Positions 1-5,642 of a DNA stretch of 6,989 nt are shown here, piece by piece. The notes below the pieces were generated by a model. That model did not search any database. It saw nothing but the letters and a program-made list of their open reading frames with translations, and was not told where the DNA came from. Position 1 is the first letter of the stretch. Every line of letters begins with the position of its first letter. Origin of the DNA: an uncultured Lachnospiraceae bacterium (GTDB lineage Bacteria > Bacillota > Clostridia > Lachnospirales > Lachnospiraceae). Location of the stretch: assembly GCA_902803635.1 (NCBI GenBank), contig CADCQU010000176.1:1-6989 (forward strand), given 5' to 3'. The position numbers and the translations under genes are program-made.

Positions 1-1
1 A

Positions 2-763
2 AACAACTACAAGGGCAACTATATGGCCTGGTTTAGCGAGAACGAACGGATCGTTGACCGTATCGGCACGGCCGTTCACGAGCAGTGTCACCGGTGCATG
101 CACGCGACCTATGCCTGGGAGCAGCTATACTACAGGGGAAACAAGAAGTATTTCACCGTGGACTGGACCGAAGTGTTTGGCACAAAGGAGATAGCGGCCT
201 CCGTGCCGAAGGCCTGCCGGGTATTCCGGTATAAGACCTACGTTTCCGAGGCTTCCTCCAACAGTTGCTCCAATATCAACGGGGTATACGGCCTTTTGAA
301 CGAGTTTACGGCCTACTGCTGGGAGATGAACAACTGCAACAAGCTGTTTGCCTACTACGAACAGTTTCCGGCAACCATGGACACCTGGTACAGGTATATT
401 AATGATGGAGCCAACGGTCGGCAGGCCTACAGCGAATTCAAATCCTTTATCCTCCATTATCTCTACTATGCCCAGAAAAAGCACCCCGCCATTTACAGGG
501 GGATCATGAAAAATAAAAGCTTCCGGACCGCCTTCAAATATCTGGACGCGAAATTTCGGAAGAATATTTTGCAGTACAATGCAAATCTGAAAAAGATCCT
601 GAAGCTCATGAAGGCGGCTAAGCACAATGCCTACATCGACGAGGATGGGAATTTTTTCAGCGATGATGGCGGGACCAGTCTGTTTCAGAAGGAGTATAAG
701 GCGATCCTGAAGGTCACGAAGCAGGCAAAATACCAGAAGATTTATGAAAAGCTGCTGGCGTAA
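2..763 (+). CDS. Probable zinc metallopeptidase (HExxH), 5'-truncated by window edge
   Basis: The reading frame is already open at base 2, seven codons before the first visible ATG (base 23), and that ATG has no ribosome binding site. The true start is therefore almost certainly outside the window, and any signal peptide cannot be seen. Counting from the ATG, residues 19-23 read HEQCH, a zinc-binding HExxH motif whose Glu would be the catalytic base. About 70 residues later comes NEFTAYCWE (93-101), where Glu94 fits the third zinc ligand of gluzincin-type peptidases. The middle is rich in Tyr and Cys (Cys at 22, 25, 65, 82, 98, 105). The C-terminal third (about 145-246) is Lys-rich and mostly helical in character, without recognisable motifs. 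Codon use is more AT-tolerant than downstream, and the gene lacks the GCAAATG word common elsewhere. The substrate and exact family are not recognised. The metallopeptidase assignment is an inference from the motif pair. Confidence 0.6.
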   Translation, partial: NNYKGNYMAWFSENERIVDRIGTAVHEQCHRCMHATYAWEQLYYRGNKKYFTVDWTEVFGTKEIAASVPKACRVFRYKTYVSEASSNSCSNINGVYGLLNEFTAYCWEMNNCNKLFAYYEQFPATMDTWYRYINDGANGRQAYSEFKSFILHYLYYAQKKHPAIYRGIMKNKSFRTAFKYLDAKFRKNILQYNANLKKILKLMKAAKHNAYIDEDGNFFSDDGGTSLFQKEYKAILKVTKQAKYQKIYEKLLA

Positions 764-856
764 AACAGTTTTCCCGCTTCCAGCCGCAGTGTCCTTTGCA
801 TTTGCCTCCCAGCGAAAACAGGCGCAGCAAACCATTTTAATAAGGAAGTGCACACA

Positions 857-1663
857 ATGAACGATACCGAGCTTCTTCTCCCGCACCTTCGCGACCTTGC
901 GCGGAGGACATTTGAGGGAGACTACGAGACGTCAACCGGGTTCCTGGGGCTTGCCGAGCAGGCCGCGTTTTTTACCGCCCAGCGAAAAGAGAACCCGCAA
1001 AGGCGGGATGTCTTTGCGGGTGTTCCTTTTCTCCTTTGGGGCGGGACGCCGGAGGCCGAGCGGCGGATTCTTGTCTTCCTCCCCTCCTACCAGGATCCGG
1101 AGGGCTTTTGGGAGCGCGAAAAAACCGACGCCTCCCTCATCGTGCCCATCGCGGTCCGGCCGCGGGGGCCGCGCTTTGCGGAGGAGCTGACCCACCGCGA
1201 CTTCCTCGGGGCGCTGATGCACCTTGGCATCACGCGCGACCGCATCGGCGACATCGCCGTCCGGCCCGACGGCTCCGGCGCAATCCTTTTCGCGCTGCGG
1301 GACATTTGCGAGGTCGTCACGGGGGAGCTGACCCGCGTAAGGCACACCGCCGTCGAGGCTTCCATTTTGGCAAATGCGGCCGTCGACATTTGCCCGGTCT
1401 TCGAGGAGCGGAGCGGCTCGGTCGCCTCCGAGCGGCTCGACGCGGTGCTCGCCCTCGCCTTCCGCCTCTCCCGCGACAAGGCCAAGGAGCTTGTCCTTCG
1501 GGAGCTCGTCTTCGTGGACGGCCTCCCGGCCCTCTCGCCGGACCAGGCCCTCCGCCCCGGCGTGCGCGTCTCCGCCCGCGGCTTCGGCAAATTCGTTTAC
1601 GACGGCCCGGCCGCCACATCGAAAAAGGGCAGGCTCATCGTACAACTGCAAATGTATAAATAA
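857..1663 (+). CDS. ylmH: YlmH-family RNA-binding protein with C-terminal S4 domain
   Basis: This 268-residue protein has the full architecture of YlmH. An N-terminal segment holds the family-typical GFLGLAEQ stretch (28-35). A central domain (about 50-180) contains FLLWGGTPEAERRILVF and THRDFLGALMHLGI (112-125). The S4 RNA-binding domain (about 189-250) contains SRDKAKELV, VDG and RGFGKFVYDG, and the tail is basic (TSKKGRLIV). S4 domains bind structured RNA; YlmH of Bacillus associates with the ribosome and has been linked to ribosome quality control. The start is set at ATG 857, because AAGGAAG at 842-848 lies eight bases upstream; the in-frame GTG at 848 overlaps that site. In many Firmicutes ylmH sits with sepF, ylmG and divIVA, but none is visible here. 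The stop is five bases from the convergent stop of the coupling-protein gene. The family assignment is firm. Confidence 0.93.
   Translation: MNDTELLLPHLRDLARRTFEGDYETSTGFLGLAEQAAFFTAQRKENPQRRDVFAGVPFLLWGGTPEAERRILVFLPSYQDPEGFWEREKTDASLIVPIAVRPRGPRFAEELTHRDFLGALMHLGITRDRIGDIAVRPDGSGAILFALRDICEVVTGELTRVRHTAVEASILANAAVDICPVFEERSGSVASERLDAVLALAFRLSRDKAKELVLRELVFVDGLPALSPDQALRPGVRVSARGFGKFVYDGPAATSKKGRLIVQLQMYK
1370..1393. repeat. Perfect inverted pair of the GCAAATG word inside ylmH
   Basis: GCAAATG (1370-1376) and CATTTGC (1387-1393) form a 7-base stem around a 10-base spacer. The codons used (GCA AAT, ATT TGC) are AT-ending in a gene whose neighbouring codons nearly all end in G or C. This suggests the DNA or RNA sequence itself is being kept. 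It is well inside the coding region and has no T-run, so it is not a terminator. Confidence 0.5.
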
Positions 1664-1668
1664 ATTCC

Positions 1669-3051
1669 TTACGCCGTCTTCTGCTCGCTTTCCATCCAGT
1701 CCCCCACCGGCATCTCGGTGCCAAGCTCGACGGGGTAGTCGAAGATGAGCGGCAGGTCGCGCACAAGGTACGGGTAGCAGCGGTCGTGGAAGATGAGGGT
1801 CTCCTGTTTTGACAAATGCAGGAGCCGCGAGACGCTGACCAGCGGGTTTCCGTACTGGTTCTTCCCGGCGAGAAGGCTGATATATTCCAAAAATCCCAGT
1901 TCGCGGCAGTGCAGGTAGATCAAATTCCCGCAGTTGTCCAGCACGGTCCTCGCGGTGGAATCCCCGTACTTATCCACGAGCTGGCTGTAGGACTGGATGA
2001 TGAGGTGGAAGCGGATCCGCCGACTCCTCGCCGCAGTCAGCATTGCGACAATGTCACCTAGCTTCGGGATGTTGCAGAACTCCTCCAAAACGAAGTTCAC
2101 CCGGATTGGAAGGACGCCATTTGTCTTCTCCGCCAGCTCCAAAAGCAGCTCGTAGGACTGTTTGATGAACAGCGTCGCAAGAAAGTGGTAGGTGGTCTTC
2201 TCATCCGGGACGACCAGAAACACCGCCGTCTTGCCCGTTCCGAGGCTCTCGATCTCGAAGGTATCCGCAGACATCATTTTGGACAGGGACTCCGAGGCGG
2301 CGAAGATTCCGATCAGCTGGTCGAAGGTCGACTCGATGCAGGACTTCGTATTTTCCGCCGTCAGGTTCATATAACCCGAAAGATTCTGGTAGATGTCACT
2401 CGCGGGCTCAAGGGCCTCAAAATACCTTTCCACCACGCCGTCCTTCAGGTGTCGGAACCGATATTCCAGGAGTTTCTCCATCGAAAGCGTCTCCCCGACG
2501 AAGAGAATCAGCTTGCAGAGTCCCATGGCTAAGTTGCCGGCCGACTCGTTCCAGTAGGCGTCTTTGTCGCTTTTGCTCCGCTTCTTAAAAAGGACCTCGC
2601 AGAGGTCGCTGAGGATGTTCAGGGCGTCTGCCTTCCGCCCGGCCTTGTAGAGCTGGTTGACCCGCCCGAAGCAGTTCCATCTCTCCGGGGACGTGGCGGG
2701 CGTCCGCCAGTTGAGGACGCGCGTATCGTAGCCGCGCTTTTGCAGAACGGGCAGGAACTTCCGGGTCAGCTCGCCCTTGGGGTCCACGACGACCATCGAC
2801 TCCCCCGCCAGGGAGAGCGAGTGCATGAGCGGGAGGCAGAACTTCAGCGTCTTCATCGAGCCCGTGTCCCCAATGATGAGGTTGTGCAGCTCGCTCGTAT
2901 CGCAGTACACCTTTACCCCGTCGCGCAGCAGCACCGGACCGCCCGCGCGGAGCCCGCCCTTGCTCCGCATATCAAAGAATGACAAATCCGCCGTAAACTC
3001 TTCCTTCGTCGCAGTCCGCGATTCACAGTAATATAATCCATTCTCCAGCAT
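1669..3051 (-). CDS. TraG/VirD4-family conjugative coupling ATPase, soluble form
   Basis: This 460-residue protein carries the hallmarks of type IV secretion coupling ATPases, which dock DNA-protein substrates at a conjugation channel. The Walker A region is GDTGSMKT at 61-68, with Met where the usual P-loop has Gly. Walker B is MVVVDPKGEL at 86-95. The later family motifs EEFCNIPKLGD (323-333) and IIQSYSQL (351-358) match the TraG pattern. No transmembrane segment precedes the P-loop, whereas classical VirD4 proteins have N-terminal membrane helices and are usually 550 residues or longer. The start is ATG 3051, with a strong AAAGGGGGGAG six bases upstream; an upstream TTG at 3075 in the same frame has no such signal. 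It lies 61 bases downstream of the AAA-like gene on the same strand, probably co-transcribed. No relaxase, VirB4 or pore gene is in the window, so it may be a remnant, part of an element mostly outside, or a repurposed translocase. Confidence 0.85.
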   Translation of the reverse strand: MLENGLYYCESRTATKEEFTADLSFFDMRSKGGLRAGGPVLLRDGVKVYCDTSELHNLIIGDTGSMKTLKFCLPLMHSLSLAGESMVVVDPKGELTRKFLPVLQKRGYDTRVLNWRTPATSPERWNCFGRVNQLYKAGRKADALNILSDLCEVLFKKRSKSDKDAYWNESAGNLAMGLCKLILFVGETLSMEKLLEYRFRHLKDGVVERYFEALEPASDIYQNLSGYMNLTAENTKSCIESTFDQLIGIFAASESLSKMMSADTFEIESLGTGKTAVFLVVPDEKTTYHFLATLFIKQSYELLLELAEKTNGVLPIRVNFVLEEFCNIPKLGDIVAMLTAARSRRIRFHLIIQSYSQLVDKYGDSTARTVLDNCGNLIYLHCRELGFLEYISLLAGKNQYGNPLVSVSRLLHLSKQETLIFHDRCYPYLVRDLPLIFDYPVELGTEMPVGDWMESEQKTA

Positions 3052-3112
3052 AGTTTTCTCCCCCCTTTCCCTCAAAGGATTAGCTGTTCAAGTGCCCCCT
3101 CCTGGAATTCCC

Positions 3113-3877
3113 TCACCGGTTCTGCACAAACCCGAACCCAAGGGACGGCTTCGGCTCCACGTGGATGCCCGCAAGGCAGGAGAGATCGCTGCAGGATATT
3201 CGCCTTCCCTTGTCCCCCCGCATTTCCCGGTTCATGGAAAGCTGCAGCATCCACTCTTCCGCGACGCTCTCGACGTCCGTGCTTCCAAGCTCGGGAACCC
3301 TTTCGCGAAGGGCCTCCTGCACCTCCTCATCCACCTTGAAGCCGTGCCTCCTGGCCGCCGCGAGGACGGCCGAAAGGAACCGGTCCTCATCCAGCCCCGC
3401 CGCCTCAGCCAGCACCCACACGCCCGCGATGGAGAACGCAGGCAGAAGAGCCTCCGCCTTCGCGCGGTCCGCCGTGCCGGGAAGCAGAAGGATGTACCGT
3501 ACCTTCGAAAGCGACCGCAGGTAGTCCATCACCGGCCGCATGGCCTCGTTGACGCCCCGCCTTCCCCACTCCTCCGCGCACTCCAGGAGGATGATGCCGC
3601 AATACTCCTCGTAGCAGTCGCGGGCAATGCTCACGCTCGCCTGCAGACGATCCAGGAACTTCCGCGCACCGCCCGCATCCGCAAAATACGGCAAATGAAT
3701 GGAAAAGTGCCTGACGCTCCCCTGGAACGGAAGCTTCCTCTCCTTCTCGAGCCACAGGCAAATGTCCATGGCCAGCTTTTCCGTGCTGAGCATCGATTCC
3801 CCGTACACCAGGAAGCCGTGCCTTGCTTCCGTTCGCTCCAGTCCCTTCAATTTCGACAACACGTTGTCCTTGCGCAT
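3113..3877 (-). CDS. Degenerate AAA+-like protein upstream of the coupling ATPase gene
   Basis: No named family is recognised for this 254-residue protein. The order of elements resembles an AAA+ fold. A hydrophobic strand is followed by a P-loop-like turn, FLVYGESMLSTEK (22-34), which keeps Gly and Lys but not the GxxGxGK[ST] pattern. A Walker-B-like strand IILLECAEE (95-103) carries Glu in place of the usual Asp. A third strand RYILLLPGT (127-135) sits where sensor 1 would be. The C-terminal part (about 162-238) is helical and resembles an AAA+ lid (RRHGFKVDEEVQEALRE, then ISCSDLSCLAG). ATP binding is doubtful; it could be a non-catalytic partner or adaptor. The start ATG 3877 has AAAGGGGGTG just upstream on the minus strand. 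Being first in a two-gene minus-strand unit with the TraG/VirD4 gene suggests the products act together. The AAA+ reading is inferred from pattern only. Confidence 0.6.
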   Translation of the reverse strand: MRKDNVLSKLKGLERTEARHGFLVYGESMLSTEKLAMDICLWLEKERKLPFQGSVRHFSIHLPYFADAGGARKFLDRLQASVSIARDCYEEYCGIILLECAEEWGRRGVNEAMRPVMDYLRSLSKVRYILLLPGTADRAKAEALLPAFSIAGVWVLAEAAGLDEDRFLSAVLAAARRHGFKVDEEVQEALRERVPELGSTDVESVAEEWMLQLSMNREMRGDKGRRISCSDLSCLAGIHVEPKPSLGFGFVQNR

Positions 3878-3915
3878 AATGCACCCCCTTTCTCACCGTG
3901 TTCCCTCCAAAAATC

Positions 3916-4003
3916 CCCTCGTTTGCATAGCAGCCCGTCACTTTTCCTTCCCGGGCGTTCCCTCATTTGCATAGCAACCCGTCGCTTTTTCTCTCCCGGG
4001 GCA
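3916..4003. repeat. Two tandem 44-base repeat units
   Basis: Unit 1 (3916-3959) and unit 2 (3960-4003) share CCCTC, TTTGCATAGCA, CCCGTC, CTTTT and CCCGGG in the same order, with a few substitutions and a one-base length difference in the T/C stretch. A weaker resemblance (GCATA, CTTTCTC, GTTCCCTC) extends into 3874-3908, over the start of the minus-strand gene. The repeat may therefore have arisen by duplication of that gene's leader. The period is not a multiple of three, so repeated protein coding is unlikely. There are no spacers, so it is not CRISPR. Confidence 0.75.
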
Positions 4004-4303
4004 TCCCCCAGCTTGCCTATAGACTACTACACAAACCGCCTCACAGCAACACTATATAATTGAACGCAAGCATTACACGTTTGGGAATTTTTTCCTAATA
4101 CCGAATCTATGCTTTTTTGCTCCCTTTATCGTTGAATCCGCTTTCTTAAAATACCTACTATTTCAAAATCTCAGATTGAATTCATTTCTTTTTAAACCCC
4201 AATTTTATATAAAAAATCAAATTATTTTCTCCAAAGTGTTTATCTTCCTACTTTTCCGGTACGAAGTCCCAGCACCTCATTTGTCATGAATTCATTTTTC
4301 GTT

Positions 4304-4361
4304 TATTCATTCATATTCCATTTATCAACATTTCACATATTTGCAACTATTCATTCATATT
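4304..4361. repeat. 14-base direct repeat upstream of the rightward promoter
   Basis: TATTCATTCATATT is present exactly at 4304-4317 and again at 4348-4361, 44 bases apart or about four helical turns. The second copy ends five bases before the -35 box. The arrangement suits a cooperative operator, for instance for the XRE protein encoded just downstream, but no binding is shown by the sequence itself. In such AT-rich sequence a chance repeat is less likely but not excluded. Confidence 0.5.
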
Positions 4362-4366
4362 TTCCC

Positions 4367-4395
4367 TTGCATTTTCCAGTTCTCCGTCCTATAAT
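4367..4395 (+). promoter_or_regulatory. Sigma-A promoter for the XRE / Rel-like operon
   Basis: A -35 box TTGCAT (4367-4372) and a perfect -10 box TATAAT (4390-4395) are separated by 17 bases, the ideal spacing. Transcription would begin near 4402 and leave a leader of about 136 bases before the regulator's ATG at 4538. This is the best match to a housekeeping promoter in the intergenic region. Confidence 0.8.
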
Positions 4396-4401
4396 GTATA
4401 G

Positions 4402-4537
4402 CCATACAGGCAGCCCCCGTTATCATCCAGGGGCCGCCCACACCGCAACGTCCCCTTCCCATTGCGAGAATCGGTGAAGGACGCGGCAAACGCCCCAAAG
4501 GGGAGCGTACAACCACATTTGAAAGGAGGCGATTTCG
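4402..4537 (+). promoter_or_regulatory. Structured 5' leader of the XRE operon
   Basis: The predicted leader is GC-rich again and contains a hairpin. GGCAGCCCC (4409-4417) pairs with GGGGCCGCC (4430-4438) with one mismatch and a 12-base loop. A second small hairpin, CCCC-AAA-GGGG, lies at 4493-4503, with outer ACG/CGT pairing to 4490 and 4508. Neither is followed by a U-run, so they are not intrinsic terminators. The ribosome binding site AAAGGAGG (4522-4529) is outside both stems and eight bases from the ATG. No known riboswitch consensus is recognised. Confidence 0.45.
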
Positions 4538-5614
4538 ATGCCCACGAACGAACCAAACGGCAGACCGCCGGAGAACAGCCAGGATCTGGCGATGGTCATT
4601 GCCCAGAACCTGAAGAAACTGATGACCGAGAACAACATCACACAGAAGGACCTGGCCAAGCAGCTGGATGTTGCTCAGGCCTCCATGACGGAGTACTGCA
4701 AGGGAAGGCGGGTGCCGAACGTGGAATTCTTCGTCTCCCTGAAGAACCAGTACGACATCTCCATCGACGACTTCCTCACAAGGAGCATCACCCCTTCCTC
4801 CGCCGGGAGGAACGTGAATTACGACGAGCACCGACTGCAGACGTACCATAAATATTGCGGCTCTTACTTCATGTACTACTTCGATACAAGCAAGTACAAG
4901 GGCCGGAACAACCTGCAGCCACCGGAAGCCCTCCTCTACGGTATCCTCCACATTTACCCGAACCAGACCTCCCTCGCAGCCCCGGAATTCAGCTGTGCGG
5001 CCATTCTCGGCATCAAAAGCCGCGAGGAGGTTGTGCTCATCAAGAAGAAGCTGGACAGCCTCGGGGATTCCGCCGACATCGTGGACTACATCGCCCGCGG
5101 CTATGCAAGCGCGGCCTATTTCGGCAACTTCGAGCTCTCCTTAGAGCACGCATTTGTCAGCCTCCGCCACGCCAACATGGACAAGGCCCTCGCCATTTTC
5201 CACCGGGTGGACAACAACAAGCCCAATTACACCGGCGGCATCGGCACCATCAACTCCATTTCCAAGGGCCGGCGGCGCATGCCGGTGATCCAGTACCTCG
5301 GCCTTGCGAGGCACCCGCTCTCCATGTCGGTCGAGGAAATCCACAACTGCCTCCTTCTGGGCCACCCGACCTACCGGGTGGACGTCGAGGCGAAGAAAAT
5401 GCTCGATGATTTCAATAAGCTGAACGCCGAATCGGGCGTGGCCGCGATGAACGGCTTCTCGGAACACCAGAAAGACCTCATGATTCACTCAATTCTTGAG
5501 CGCAGCGTCAAAAAGAGCCTCGAACGGAACATGTTCCGCTACGGGAAAATCTCCGACAGCGACGACGACGACTGGTACCACGCCATCAAGGCCGCCTATC
5601 GGCTGGATGATTGA
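4538..5614 (+). CDS. XRE-type HTH transcriptional regulator with large C-terminal effector region
   Basis: The 358-residue product starts with a short polar leader, then an XRE/Cro-C1 helix-turn-helix at about 18-80. The core is ITQKDLAKQLDVAQASMTEY (34-53), with the recognition helix around Ala46-Cys54, followed by KGRRVPN and the closing helix ending DISIDDFL. The remainder (about 95-358) is an unnamed region with an aromatic-rich start (YHKYCGSYFMYYF), a central GGIGTINSISKGRRRMP segment and an acidic tail (SDSDDDDW). I recall this type of C-terminal region from other Firmicutes XRE proteins, but its ligand is unknown to me. ATG 4538 is chosen because AAAGGAGG sits eight bases upstream. 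It is the first gene of an operon with the Rel-like gene 28 bases downstream and probably controls its own promoter, where direct repeats and palindromes lie. Function as a regulator is well supported; the signal sensed is not. Confidence 0.88.
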   Translation: MPTNEPNGRPPENSQDLAMVIAQNLKKLMTENNITQKDLAKQLDVAQASMTEYCKGRRVPNVEFFVSLKNQYDISIDDFLTRSITPSSAGRNVNYDEHRLQTYHKYCGSYFMYYFDTSKYKGRNNLQPPEALLYGILHIYPNQTSLAAPEFSCAAILGIKSREEVVLIKKKLDSLGDSADIVDYIARGYASAAYFGNFELSLEHAFVSLRHANMDKALAIFHRVDNNKPNYTGGIGTINSISKGRRRMPVIQYLGLARHPLSMSVEEIHNCLLLGHPTYRVDVEAKKMLDDFNKLNAESGVAAMNGFSEHQKDLMIHSILERSVKKSLERNMFRYGKISDSDDDDWYHAIKAAYRLDD

Positions 5615-5642
5615 CTGATTGCTTAAACGAGGGGGTGAGCAT

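Larger units (their letters stand above)
3878..4537. other. 660-base divergent intergenic region, AT-rich in the middle
   Basis: No convincing gene is present. From the minus-strand gene outward it holds the tandem repeat (3916-4003), then from about 4064 to 4400 a markedly AT-rich tract unlike the GC-rich flanks. That tract contains the perfect palindrome TTTTATATAAAA (4203-4214). The word TGAATTCATTT occurs twice, at 4177-4187 and 4287-4297; at the second site it lies in the palindrome ATGAATTCAT (4286-4295). The 14-base direct repeat, the rightward promoter and the leader follow. Both flanking operons start from this region, so it must carry at least two promoters. Only the rightward one is clear; no convincing minus-strand promoter was found. 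Palindromes plus an adjacent XRE gene suggest operator sites, which is inference. Confidence 0.7.

Noticed and set aside
768..819. Possible terminator between the metallopeptidase gene and ylmH (GTTTTC...GAAAAC)
   Set aside because: The stem is short and interrupted, the loop is over 30 bases, and no T-run follows.
848..856. GTG start for ylmH three codons upstream of the chosen ATG
   Set aside because: The GTG overlaps the AAGGAAG ribosome binding site, whereas ATG 857 lies at the proper distance.
3052..3075. TTG start extending the coupling ATPase by eight residues
   Set aside because: The strong G-rich binding site lies between the TTG and ATG 3051 and serves the latter.
3405..3941. Minus-strand frame beginning in the tandem repeat
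   Set aside because: It overlaps the AAA-like gene in another frame and gives a Gly/Arg/His-rich product. The GTG start has no good ribosome binding site.
3847..3972. 41-codon minus-strand frame starting at the ATG of repeat unit 2
   Set aside because: No clear ribosome binding site, it overlaps the real start of the AAA-like gene, and unit 1 does not continue in the same frame.
3916..4003. CRISPR array
   Set aside because: Only two directly abutting units, no spacers and no cas genes.
3092..4063. Plus-strand open frame opposite the AAA-like gene (323 codons)
   Set aside because: Low-complexity Pro/Arg/His-rich product, no ribosome binding site, antisense to a gene with a strong start signal.
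4286..4477. Small 63-codon plus-strand frame in the AT-rich intergenic region
   Set aside because: No ribosome binding site before its ATG, it crosses the promoter and leader, and its Phe/Ser/His-rich product reflects AT-rich DNA.
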